A stretch of DNA of 64,000 bases from Tulasnella sp. 424 (taxonomy: Eukaryota > Basidiomycota > Agaricomycetes > Cantharellales > Tulasnellaceae): positions 248,001 through 312,000 of the forward strand of contig WSUB01000007.1 of NCBI GenBank assembly GCA_019633425.1. Reading direction: 5' to 3'. The notes below the pieces were generated by a model. It worked only from the letters and a program-made list of their open reading frames with translations, did not search any database and was not told the origin of the DNA. This document shows positions 11,103 through 22,551 of the stretch, one piece after another (within the stretch, counting starts at the first letter, position 1; the number at the start of each line of letters is the position of its first letter). The translations under genes were made by a program, and so were the position numbers.

Positions 11103-14100
11103 CTACTGTACTTGCACCTGACTCTTCAATAATTGCTAATTTGGAGGAGATGGAGCGACTAATCCAGGATCTTTCGTCTAACCTGAATCAAAGATTCGAG
11201 GACAGCGTTGACCGCTTCGTGATCGCGTTGACCGGAGTGAAGGGAGTTCGCTATCGCGACGCTATTGACATGCGCATTGTCGACATCCGCTGCCTCTTGA
11301 ACTTCTTGATCGTCGCCTGGCTCGTCGTCTTCAGCTTCCTTCGCTCGTTGCATAAGAACCGCCATTTTTGCCGTGACCGTCGTGTGCAAGATCATGAAAT
11401 CCTTGATCACTTCGATCAAGCCGTCCAACTTCGCAGCCTCCGATTCGCCCGGCAATGCCGAAAGTATCTTGGTCCGGTTCGATTCATTCTTGGCTAGGAA
11501 TCCGAGCATGAAAGCAAGGTGGCCTCTTAGGAAATGAGCTTGGGCATTGCTCTGCGTCCGGTAGAATTAGGAACGGTATGATTAACGCCAGATTTGCTCG
11601 CCTCACCTCATCTGCAGCCGCAGAACATTGCTGTTCGTAAATTGAAATCAAGCTCGCAAGTGCATTGGTCCGATTCAAACAGCGACACGACTTGATACAT
11701 GTTCGGGCTCTACTGCACGTAACGCTGATTTCTGACGAATAAATGTTGGTAGATTTAGCATGCAACGCGGCAATTGATGGGTCAGAGCAACGCTCACCGC
11801 TTTGACCGACACTTGCGGAAGCTGTTGGTTCATGTTGCAAGACATTCGTGAGAAGCGCGAGAGCGTAACATACTATGTCCACTCGGAGGGTGTCAATGGT
11901 AACCCCTTCATTCTTCTCAGAGGGTTTCGGATCCGTTTCAATCCCCGTTTCGGATGATGGGGGATTCGAAGAGGTAGGGTCCGATATCTTCACTGAGGTT
12001 AAGGGGAGAGTGGAAACAGCGATGCGCAACATGGCAGACAATGCCCACGGAGATTTAAGGGTTGCGGAGGACCACAAAGGAGTGTCACAGAAGGTGATGA
12101 GAGTTTGAACGGCTGCGCTGAAACATCCCAGAGTATCTTTTGCCAAGGAAACATTAGAATTGCAACGACAATTGGAATGGTTCGGCAGTGATCGCACCTG
12201 TACTGGAGTCCGACTCGGGGTCACACAGAACCAACTCGCAGAAGACTATTAAAGCCACGAATCCCGGAGCCAATTGGCCTACTCTGTCGTCGACTGCTTT
12301 CCGAGCCTCATCACCCCAGCGGCCAAATAGGCAACGTTCCAGGATTTTGAGACAATTCTCAATGTGATGAAGATCTGGGGCGGAGCGAGCAGACGGCGGC
12401 CACAATGGAAGGGATTTTGTAAAGGCTTCTATCCGCGGGGTTGCGAGGTTCAGTTCTGTGACTAGAGAACCAAGAATTCCTTCCAGGATATCGAGATCGA
12501 GACTCTTGGTCGGTAGGGTCTTAATGACTTGAGATGACAAGCGACGGGCAAGAACCTGACGAGGGGGATAACTCATGGGAAAATGCAACGAACGAACAGC
12601 AAAGCTGAAGCCCACTTACTGTCCCACTTCTTCCCTCCTCACCCTCGTCGGACTCCAAGGCAAGCTGTAGCGATCTCAGCACTCTCCGTTCCGCTTTCCC
12701 AATTCCAGCACGCTTCGCATCGTCGGCCGAGAAGTCGGTTTCGAGAAACATAAAGGGGTCCATCGATCGATCGAGGCTTAACGGCCACCGGGCGACGTCC
12801 ATAAAACCATCTCGGTGGCTGAGGTTTCCTATATCGCGTTCGTCTTCCGAAACGAAGGCGGCGAAAGCGATTGATATCACTCGCAAGACGACGTCTCCAT
12901 CCGTCCCAGCGCCTGCGCGAATTAGAGCATCCCATGCACGGTCCAGAACGTCCGCTACGCGAGCTTTGCGTCTAAACGCTGGGTCGGCCATCTTTTCCAC
13001 GAATTCCAAGGCGCTGATTATGGACCAAAAGCGATTTCAGCCATCTTGTTCACACCTGGTTGGTCGACGATCACGCACCTCGATCGCCGAACTGATAGAG
13101 GTTCTTTGGGTTCCAGGCCTTCAAAAAGATAGCCCAATTCGTCCAGGAAGCGCCTCGTTTCTCCCTTGTTCTTCAGTTCGATTCCTGTTCGCAAGTCATT
13201 GAGCTGGGAGTTGGCGAGGAGATCATCCTGTACAACGGAGACAATTCAGCATAAGGAACAATTTGACGGAAAGCAAGTCCTGCTGCTCACTTCATCTTGG
13301 TCCATACCCCAACGCGCCCTAAGATCTTGATACGATTCTCGTAACTCGGAGCCTTGCGAGTCAGGATCTTGCAAAAGATTTTCGGACAAATCAACCAAGA
13401 AAGATCGAGATTTCGCGTAAGTTCGAGCTGTAGGCCGTGATGGAGGGGGAGAATCTGGTCTTTGAACCGATGTCGAGGGCTTCAAGGGTGAGCCACCTTG
13501 CGGTGAAACGTTGGATAGCGATTCTGTCCGGTTACGTAGTGGGTTCGGTGAATCACTCGCGGTAGGAGGTGTTGTCCGCTTAGACGGGGTAGATGGGCCT
13601 GCTCGAAGCGAAGTATCTGAGGTGAGAGATACTGATGTTGATTGAGCCCCTAGGTCAGGTTCTGTCCCGGTCCTGGTAAGCATTCGCTTCGCAATTCCCG
13701 GTTTACGGGGGCTTGTCGGGGCTGCAGTGTTTCTTGCGTTCGATGCCGAGGGGAATATTAGCGGAGCTATATGGATTTCGGTTTGGGAGGAGGAAGGTTT
13801 GTCATCTCGTTGCTGAGTAGGTGCCCCGTCCAAGTTAGGCTGGGCGCGGCCCAGCATTTTCGACGCAAGCTTCTGTTTTGGAGGCGTTCTCATTTCTTGA
13901 GATTGCATAGAGTGGGCCGGGGTTTTACCCTTGGTCGGGGATGCGAGTGTCTCGTCTTGTGATGCGGGAATGCCAGTGGGACCTTTTGGCGAGGAGTTGG
14001 AACCCCCACCCGTGGCTTGAGCGATAGACTTCTTATGCGTTGGGGACTTGCGGCCAAAGAGCCTTTCGGGCGTATCGACTTCGACGATTGGGACGAGCCG

Positions 14101-14714
14101 TGTAGGAAGCCTCTTCGATGGGGAGGGTGCATCACCGGACGCTGATGATACAACGTTACGTTTCATAAATTAGCTCACTCCACTGTGGTATAAGCTAATT
14201 GCTTACTGGTAGCCTGTTCAGCTCTAACCCGCTTCCGTGGCGTCTCCACCAAGAGCAGGGGATCATCGCTCTCGATGCCACTGCTAATTTCCTCTAGGGT
14301 AGCTTTCCGCTTGAGCTGAGATGCAAGAGTGGTAGCAGCGGATATACGACGTCTTGCTGGTGAAGTGGGTGAAGTTTCAGAGTTCACCAGTTCCGGTTCT
14401 GGCGACGAACTGAGTCGTTCTTTAGCCTTGGAGGGGCTGCTGGTTCGACGAGGAAACGCTGGTATTTCAACCGTCACTTGCACTTTCTTCGGAGACCTGC
14501 GCCTGCTAGGAGACTCTTTAGAGGGAAGCTTCGAGGTAGACGCTTTTGGAGCTGGCTCGTCGACCTCCATCGCTTCGCTCTCGCTGTCCGCGCTCTCTGC
14601 CGGGGTTTGGCTGGTTGATTTTGTCGAGTCAGGTGTAGACTGTCTCGTTGAGGTAGTCTTACGAGCAGCAATCCGCTGTGCTTTCTTTCCATATTGAACT
14701 GCTGGCTTCTTCAT
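11103..14714 (-). CDS. wpl1: WAPL-like cohesin release factor
   Basis: Nuclear protein that unloads cohesin from chromatin. The start is the ATG at 14714 (MKKPAVQYGKKAQRIAARK). A long disordered, basic Ser/Pro N-terminal half follows (about 14.7-13.4 kb), including VDTPERLFGRKSPTHKK. A splice from EQAT into SGDAPSPSKRL removes the stop-containing stretch near 14.15-14.20 kb. The conserved WAPL part begins with DLRARWGMDQ, then ELKNKGETRRFLDELGYLFE and VEKMADPAFRRKARVADVLD, and continues through helical repeats to LGFLAKNESNRTKILSALPG and FMILHTTVTAKMAVLMQRA. The last exon either reads to a stop at 11159 or, with a 48-bp intron (donor GTTAGA), ends QLLKSQVQVQ at 11103. The second model is preferred but uncertain. 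Either way only about 12-70 bp separate it from tRNase Z. Confidence 0.85.
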
Positions 14715-15214
14715 GACAGCTGCGAGTCTGGAGTGTCGCGGGGGGATTGGAAGTGTTGGTAGTCGGGAATGCGAGGAAAACAAACAAACAGGGGAATTTC
14801 CCTTTTCGTTAGTCAGGGGAAACCTCTGCCATTACCAGACCCTGCTCAGCGTGCTAAAAAGCAAGCACCGCACCTCTCAAAGCCCTTGATCGACGTCGCA
14901 AAGGCAGCGAGAAAATTCCGTTACGACGTGATCGTCATTGATGCCAACATTACTCTGCTCTATGTAACAATGCTAACGTGGAATGACATGGGGTATACAC
15001 CAAAAGAAGAGCAACTAAAAGGTAATGGAATGATGATCAACATCAAAAAAAATGCGGAGAGTGAAAAGAAAACATAGAAGAAAAGCAATATGCACAGTAA
15101 ACTTAAACATACAAGAACAACAAATGAAAAAGAAAAGACCAAATTGAAAGAATAACCAATGCAGAGGGGCACAGACACAGGAAATCCAGTAAATGAAGCA
15201 AACAAACAATCTAC
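14715..15214. other. Intergenic: WAPL promoter and 3' flank of disordered gene
   Basis: The half near 14.72-14.95 kb is expected to hold the WAPL promoter. The A-rich part at 15.0-15.2 kb is the likely 3' UTR of the minus-strand gene that stops at 15215. Open frames here are compositional. Confidence 0.5.
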
Positions 15215-18200
15215 TTATAATGATGAAAGATCAATAGAAATATCCCGAGGTGGTCTAGGGAGAGGATTGTTCTTCTCCCGGGGAGGTGCAGCTTCGTAGC
15301 CGTAGCCCAACGAGGGTCGTCCGGGCGTGTTCATGTAAGGGGATTGCAAGCTGAAGGAGGTGTACGACGATCCGTGGAACGCGGGTGATCCCAATGACAT
15401 TCGGCCGTTTGACTGAGGAGACATCATCCGCGTGTGTTCTTGGTACTGGTAACGGGTCGGAGAGGTCTTGCCGTCCGAGGTCATCTCCGGAAGCACAGGC
15501 ATGCTGTTGGTTAACACGTGCTCGATCGCGTCCTTGCGGTCGTTGGCGAGAGACACACCCTTGGCGTGCCTAGGGGATCTCATAGGAGTGTCGCCGATGT
15601 CAACGGAAGTCTCTGACATGGGGCGAGGCAAAGGCTTCTGATCGAGCTGATGGCGAGAGCTTACGCTGGCGTCCTTGTTCATTCCTGAAGATTCGCGTCT
15701 GGACGAAGACTTTGAGAGCTTGGCGGGTTTAGCGGGTGTCGCGGGTCCTTGGGACATGACGGAGTCAGCCGTATTGCTGCGATGATGAGTGCGGTGGTGT
15801 CTGGATGGGGTTCGCGTGGGCGGTGGACTTGTAGCAGACGAACTCGATGACGTTTGACTCTTGGGGACCTTGGGTCGAAGTTCCCGTTCTTTGGGTGGGG
15901 GAGTCGGTGGGATGCTGCTGAGCGTGGACGAGCGAGCCAATTTCGACGCGCGGCGTTCCAGTCTGCGTTCTCGTTCTCGTTCTCGCTCGTAGTTTGCAGC
16001 GCTGGCCTCAAGCTCCTTGATCCGCTGGCGCTCGTTCTCTTTTGCTGCCTCGCGCGCTCGCTCCTTTGCTGCCTCAAGTTCTCGCTCCATTGCCGCCTCG
16101 CGTTCTCGCTCCCTTGCTGCGTCGCGTTCTCGCTCTCTTGCCGCCTCGCGCTCTCGCTCCCTTGCCGTCTCGCGCTCTCGTTCCCTCGCCGCCTCACGGT
16201 CTCGCTCCCTCGCTGCTTCACGTTCTCTGCGCCTCTGTTCACGAGCAGCCTGTTTCTCCTGGTCGCGTTGTCTCTCCCAGTCATCCCGAGCCTTCTCCCG
16301 AGCAATCTCCCGTTCGTCGATCACCTGTCGTTCGCGCTCCTTGATTGCCTCGTAAGGATCGAGCTGCCTGATATCCTCGACGACCACGCTTCCGCTTTGT
16401 TGCCTGCTCGACGTCCGACGCTTGTGTTTCGACGAAGAGCTTGAAACGGAACCAACGTGTCCTTCCCCGTCAGGGACGACCTCCCATTGCTTGCCCATCG
16501 CCGGAATGGTATCTCCACGACGAGGATGAGGACGTGTCGACTTCCGGGGAGTCAGGGGATCTGATGCAGAGTGGGTCGGCTGCGTAGGTCGTGCAGGAGG
16601 TGCTGGTTCATAGGATATCATCGCATGGGACGATCCGACTCTCTCCTTCGGTGGCGGGGCCTCCGACTCTGATGAGGTAGCGGGAGTCTCCAGAGATTCA
16701 AGACCCTGGCCAGACGTGTACGGCGAAGGAAGAAGTTGAGGTGGAGCGGGTACAGGGTTGTGGGATGGTTGCATGGGCGGTAGAGGTTCCAGAGGTTCCC
16801 GTGCCGGAGGGGAGAGCATCATCACGGCAACAGTTGTCATCAGGCCGCCTTGCAGAATGAGACCGGTTTGAGGGGAATAGGTGGCGAGTGATTCCGAGGA
16901 CCTGGAGGCTGCGGGAGGAGCAGCGGCGTAATTGAGCAGCGAACGATGATAATCGGAGGGCGGAGACATGAGCTGGGACATAGGGGACATAAATTGTGAC
17001 TGCGTTGCGGGAGACATGAGCTGAGATTGATTGGATGGAGACATGAGCTGGGACTGGGTTGGTGGGGACATGATCTGAGACTGAGTTGGTGGAGACATTA
17101 GTTGGCTTTGCGAAGGGGACATGATCTGAGAGCTTGAAGACGTGTTCTGAGAATGCGACGACTGGGGTTCCGAAGATGGCATGGCGGGTTGTAAGGAGGC
17201 TCGAGGAGTAGACATTGTCGAGGTGCGGTTGGCGGAGTCTTCGTCGAACGACGGGAAAGGAATCTGAGGCGCGGCGGGGGTCATGGCAAACTGCCCGTAT
17301 CCCAGGGCAGGAGTTTGCTCCATTTGAGGGAAGGGCTGGGGAGACATGGTCGCTGGATTCGAGGCAGGAGAGGCCCATGGGATAGTTGCTGGCCGAGTCT
17401 TTGCCTTCTCTGCCTCGGATTCCGACGTGATAGGATCCGACCACGGCATATTCTGCATCCTCTCCATTCGTTGCTGAAGAACCTCATCGGGGACTGTGTT
17501 CTTCCTCGGCGGCGACTTGGGCGGAGTCCTGGGATTCCTGATCGACCTTCGCTTAGGCGAAATGCTTCGTCGACTGGGCCAGTCCTCAGGAGCGATATCT
17601 CGGACGGGTGTCGGGGGAGAGGGCGTATCGGGATTCATGAGCGTCAAAGTCATCCTAGGTAGCGATAAAGGAGACTCCTGGCGGGAAGGTGGAGTTTGAG
17701 GGCGAGGTGGCACTGGCGAAGGTCCACGCGAAGGCCGTCTGCCATGTCCTTGAGCCGAAGATCCATATCCATCGCTGCTTCCAGCTCTTGGGCGGCCTTT
17801 CGTCGGGGTCGTGTCTGAAGCAAGAGCTGGGGCGGACGGAGCAGGTGACATGAGATTCAGAGTGAGGTTGTTGTTCGACGGAGCCTTCCTCGGAGAAAGG
17901 AGACTGGCAGCTGCCGCAAGAGGAGAGAACAGCGACGACCCGCTTGTTGGCTTATCTTCTGCAGACGGTTTGGACATCATCACCGCCGCTAATTTGCCAA
18001 GTGGAGTCAACGATTGGTTCACAGGCATAGGCGAATCCATCCCGTGGTTACTGGGAGGCTGGAACAGATTTCGACGCATGTTCTGGGCAGGAGACCTTGG
18101 GTCCAGGGGAACAGGCTTGACCGCAGGACTTGCCATGGGGAATTGGATGCCGTTTTTCACGGTTCCATCGTCGTCCAGATTGCGGAAGAGATTGAGCGCC

Positions 18201-21178
18201 GGTTGGATGTCACTTTTTCTAAAGTCCATTGTAACCCGATCGGGGGACATGACCGGATCTGCGAACGGGCGACCTGGTGGTGGCATGTCGTCTAGCTGAT
18301 CGTCGTCGAGGTTGACAGGCTCGGATTCTCGAGCCGCATCTTGGCTTGGTTCTCGCCTGCTTCGACGGATCTCGTCTTCAAACGTTGCCTTGGCCTTGGC
18401 CTCCTCCAACCGTCTCTCCAAATCGCGCTCCTTCTCGTATTGCCTCATCCGCTCCTCAACCTCGAGCTCTCGCTCCTTCTCCTCCTTGCTCTTCGTCATC
18501 CAACTCAGCTTCTTGACCAATTTACCCACGACACCTCCAGTGCTCCCTCGTTTGGACGTTTTGGACGTCTCCGAATCCCGTCGCGGTCGAGCGGCGTACC
18601 GGGCATCAAACTCATCCATGTTCGGAGCATACCGATGGAGTGTCCGAGGTGGCCCACGAAGGTTCGACAACTTTCGACCTCTTGGCGGAGGTTCGTTCAC
18701 GGGAACACCATTTACCGAGCCCACGCTAGGATTACGTCCCAACCCAATACCGTCCGCAGCACCATGTCCGAGATGCGAAGTGCTCTTCTTGTGCCCCAGG
18801 AGTTGAGTTATTCCGTGATTGATGGAACCGGATGACGGGGATTTGCGAAGAGGCATCGGACCGGAAATCATAAACCGTGATTGGGATGGAGATCGGCCAA
18901 GGTCCCGGGAGTTGTGGAGGTTTCGACTGTCGCTCGAGTTCCGTTGCAAGTCCAAGGAGGGGCGGGCCGAATTCATCCCATCATCAGCACGGGAATGGGA
19001 ACGCTCTGGGGAACTCGCATATTCAGCGTCAGGAAGGACACGTGAATTTGCAGCGGCCGCATCCACGCGCAACGACTCCTTGGCTGTTGGAGCACCTGCA
19101 TCGGCATCGGCATCGGTATCGGCATCGGCAACGGCAACCGCTTCGGTGACGACTGGCTTTGCGGGTTCAGCGGGGGCCTGCGGCCGGCTTGGCTTCCGAA
19201 CAACCTCGAAGCTCTGCTTCCTCGTTCGAGGGGCATTGATCCCGCTGATGGCAGGCATCCCGATTCCTATGCCCGTTTGGCCCAAGCTGATCGTCCGCTT
19301 CCTAATTCTCGGCATGAAACCATCGTCTCCGGAATGCGAGTCCACGTTGGGTGCAGATCCACTAAACAGCGCTTTGAGGCCGCCTTTCTTCCGACGCTCC
19401 CTCTCCTCGGCACTCTCCTCATCTCTCTCCCGATCGAACACGCGGCCAAGATTGCTGAGCTTTTTCTCAAGCTTATGCACGCCATGCACGGTATGCGCGG
19501 TTTTGTCAGGGGTGGCGGAAAGTGGTGAAGGGATGTAGTCGGCAGGCCGACCGTAGTCTTCAGAGGGACGTCCGCGGTCTTCGGAAGCCCGACCAGACCT
19601 GTCAAGCGGTTCTCGGGATGCTCTTCTGGAACGATGGCCCATTGGGGAAGGCGAGGGATCTTTCTTTTTGTGCGGAGACTATGAGGCAAAGTGACGTCAG
19701 ATTGGAAAAAGCTAAAAATTTCCCAAATGGCAAAAATAGGACTTACCGTTCCGGGTTGATACGTCCCAGGCGCCGGGATTGTCAATCCACCCATCGGACC
19801 TTGACCCAAGTCGTACGGACTTGAATAACGCCAATCCGTTCCCCAAGCATCTGCCAAATCCAGTTTCGTCGGGTCGATTGGATGTGCCGCGGCAGACGTG
19901 CCTGTGGCAAAGCCATGAGGCTGCATCGTGTCCACTGGAGCCGCATGAGGAGGTAGAGCCGCGTCTGAGTGTGATGGTGTCGGTGATGGATTCAAAGAAG
20001 TCCCAACATTCGACTCCACCGCCAAAGCACTGGAAGGTCCTGGACGGAGACTTGCTTGAGAGACGGAATGTCCTAGAATCGCGCTGGTAGCCAAGTGAAG
20101 CTTTGGAGGCTGTGTCGATGAAGGGTGGTTCCGGCCGTCCCGTGAGTTCTCCCTCGTCCTTGGCCTACTTTCTCTGCCAGAGTGGCCCGTTGCACTGCCA
20201 TTCGCGCTAACAGTTTGTCCAGCGCCATCAGACACTGGGGTAGATGCGCCTTTTCCGTGTGCGCCACTCCCAAGCCCACCACCGGGGTGATAATTCGCAG
20301 GTGTGAAAATTGGTGGGAGATCGAGATCTGGTGGACGGAGATGCCAGTTGATGTACGGCTGTGGAGGTTTTGTGTCGTTGTGCAGTGGGTAGAGTGAACC
20401 GGGTTTGCGCCTGACCCTTCCGCGACGTTCCTCCTGCTTCGGTGGTGCGATCACGTAGCTCGGGGTAGGGAAAGGAATCGGGGCGGGAGGAACGTGAACG
20501 TTTCCCTTGGCAGCACCGTCTGAGGAGCCATCTTCGGCGGGCGAATCGGTTGCGAGGTTTGGGTCTGATGGATGGGAGTGCGAGTATGTGTGGCCGGGCC
20601 TAAATGTGGTAGGGACGGGGTCTGCAGGGTTGGAAGTGGGATATGGGTTCCAGTGCATAGGTGTTCTAGTAGCGTGCCATGGAGGAATGAGGGGGCCTTC
20701 TTGGTTTGGGTCGTTGTCGAGGTCTGTGTACTGGGTGTCGTGCTGAACGTCAAAGGGGAGGCCGTTGCTGTTGTCGTGACTATCATGCTGTTGGATTTCG
20801 GGTTGGACTTGGACTTGGACTGCTACCTGCTCTCGCCTTCTACGAGCCTCGTCGTCCTCGTCATCGGTGGCGATGAGCGGGTGCTCTGTCTTCACCCAGC
20901 GACCGCTGTACACAAAGTGTTCAGTTGAGAACCGAAAGCGGCCATCGGAGACTCTCGCCACACGCACCTGTTGGTTCGTACAAAGTGTTGATCCTGGGCC
21001 TTCTTATTCGAGCGTGTAAGACTCCAGCGGCGAAAGCGTCCTACAGGTGCAGCTGATGATGACGAAACGAGGAGCATTAGGAATGTTGAGTGTTGGCTAA
21101 ACGAACAAGGAAACACTTGCAGGATGTTGGGGGTTTACTGTTGGTTGGATTGCTTGGGACTTTGGAGAGCTTGTGCAT
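15215..21178 (-). CDS. Giant disordered protein with Arg/Glu charged helix
   Basis: Not recognised. Four exons can be joined. The first starts at the ATG at 21178 (MHKLSKVPSNPTN) with donor GTAAAC. A short exon reads RFRRWSLTRSNKKAQDQHF. A third begins SGRWVKTEHPLIATDDEDDE and runs to YQPGT. A 64-bp intron (GTAAGT...CATAG) then leads in frame to SPHKKKDPSPSPMGHRSRRA. The product is about 1,900 residues and almost wholly low-complexity (Ser, Pro, Arg, Gln). Landmarks are KLEKKLSNLGRVFDRERDEE, a charged helix KSKEEKERELEVEERMRQYE, a methionine/serine/proline repeat, and a long Arg-Glu-Ala helix. The two highly charged segments are the only parts likely to fold, as single alpha helices or coiled coils. 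It has no signal peptide or membrane span. A cortical or cytoskeletal scaffold role would be speculation. Confidence 0.8.
16022..16245 (-). repeat. 24-bp tandem repeat coding an Arg-Glu-Ala helix
   Basis: About nine imperfect 24-bp units inside the giant disordered gene encode the octad consensus REREAARE, with variants such as RERETARE and MERELEAAKE. The alternating charges at i/i+4 positions fit a long single alpha helix. Because the unit length is a multiple of three, all frames stay open through it. Confidence 0.85.
16967..17130 (-). repeat. 24-27 bp repeat coding QSQLMSPP units
   Basis: Roughly seven degenerate units of QSQLMSPPT / QSQIMSPPT / QSQFMSPMS lie in tandem inside the giant disordered protein. 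They contain serine-proline sites that could be phosphorylated, which is inference. Unit edges are slightly irregular. Confidence 0.75.
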
Positions 21179-21410
21179 CCGCCGTCGTAATTGACGAGCC
21201 TCCTCAGTGAAACGGGTGGTGGCGAGGGGAGGGGGGGAGGTATGAAGGGGGGAGCGAATTGGGGGGAGAGTGAGGTATGACAAGGTTAAGAGAGCGAGGC
21301 GAGGTTTAACCCCGTGAAATAATTCCAATCCCAACTCAGGTCACGCCCTTGCAATTTTGACCTCTACATCTTCATCCACCCCCTCACCTCACACCTCAAT
21401 TGCAATCATA
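21179..21410. promoter_or_regulatory. 232-bp divergent promoter
   Basis: This spacer separates the start of the giant disordered gene (ATG at 21178, minus) from the NOP6-like gene (ATG at 21411, plus). It contains a G-rich purine tract near 21.23-21.26 kb and a pyrimidine-rich leader (CTCTACATCTTCATCCACCC) just before the NOP6 ATG. A shared bidirectional promoter is the simplest reading. Confidence 0.5.
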
Positions 21411-22551
21411 ATGTCAGATCGCCTCACAAAGAAACAGCGCAAATCACTGGCACACAAAGAGCGCGGAAAAGTCAAGCGAGCAGCAATGCTCAAGGCCATG
21501 GACTTTGAACGCAACGCGGTGCCCAAGCAGGACTTGGAAGAAGAAGAAGGCGACTCTGACGATGAGAAAGTCACTCCTATACTGGAGCATGAAGATAAGC
21601 GCACATCACCGAGTACAGATGCACCGAGATCACCCAGCAAAAGGAAGCGAGATGAGAACGAAGATATCGACTCTTCACCGGCGCAAGCCATTCTACCGGA
21701 TTCGAACGGCATTACCGCTAAATCTGCCAAGAAACGGAAAACGCAAGAGAGTGCCGCTGCAACCCCTTTAACCACGGTCAATGATGCAAAAGAACTTGAC
21801 AAGGCAAAGTCTAAGCGACGATATATACTTTTCGTCGGTGAGCAAGGATCGTGTGCCCCGACTTCGATCTTCGCTACTTACCAAAAACGCCCATACCCGC
21901 GCCAGGGAATATATCGTATAAAACCAAACCTGAAGCGATTGCTAAGCACTTTTCAATTGCCTCAACCACGGCATCGGATCCGTCTTCAAAGCCCGATGAC
22001 ACAAATCCGCCTCAAGTTAGAATGCTGACATCGAAGGCGAAGGGCAAGGGCAAACCCGACACCTCGAAAGGGTGCGTCCTTCCCTTGTTTTTCTAAAGAT
22101 CTTTGCACAGACTCTGATTAAACATTTCCTACCTACTCCACATCAGCTGTGCATTCGTGGAATTCTCAAATGCCGCCGACCTCAACCGTGCTTTACGATT
22201 GCACAACTCCGAACTCGATGGCAGAACCATCAACGTAGAAATGACGGTTGGTGGCGGTGGACACGGTCAGAATAGGGCAAACAAACTCGCAAAGAAGAAC
22301 AAGTCCATGGAAAGGCAAAGGGTGAGGCCAGGGGGATGACCCCTCGGTGAACTACGTTGGGGGTCGAATTGTTTCTCCACTGACGTACATGTTCTCCCGG
22401 TCTTTCAATCCCCTTTCAGACTTCATCGGAATCAAAAGCCAAAGCTGTACGAGAGGCCAGAGGAAAACAAGCCCCTCTCCCAAAACCCGCTGGGACAGGC
22501 GCTAACGCGCTCACCGCTACGCGAACCTGGGGCGTGTCTCAATCAGGGTAG
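21411..22551 (+). CDS. nop6: NOP6-like nucleolar RRM protein
   Basis: RNA-binding protein of the NOP6 family, involved in early small-subunit ribosome assembly in the nucleolus (family knowledge). The start is the ATG at 21411 (MSDRLTKKQRKSLAHKERGK); a basic, then acidic, disordered N-terminus follows. The RRM is split by introns. RNP2 reads YILFVG, joined through a 78-bp intron to NISYKTKPEAIAKHF. A second intron brings in RNP1, GCAFVEF, followed by LNRALRLHNSELDGRTINVE and the hallmark GGGGHGQNRANKLAKKN. A last small exon begins TSSESKAKAVREARGKQ and ends TRTWGVSQSG at 22551. All four junctions restore the frame cleanly. Length is about 270 residues. Confidence 0.87.

Noticed and set aside
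14769..15077. 102-codon plus-strand ORF between WAPL and the disordered gene
   Set aside because: It overlaps the WAPL leader and an A-rich 3' UTR and has no recognisable motif or conserved character.
16017..16355. Plus-strand Ser/Arg and Leu/Pro-rich ORFs opposite the giant disordered gene
   Set aside because: They are antisense readings of the 24-bp Arg-Glu-Ala repeat.
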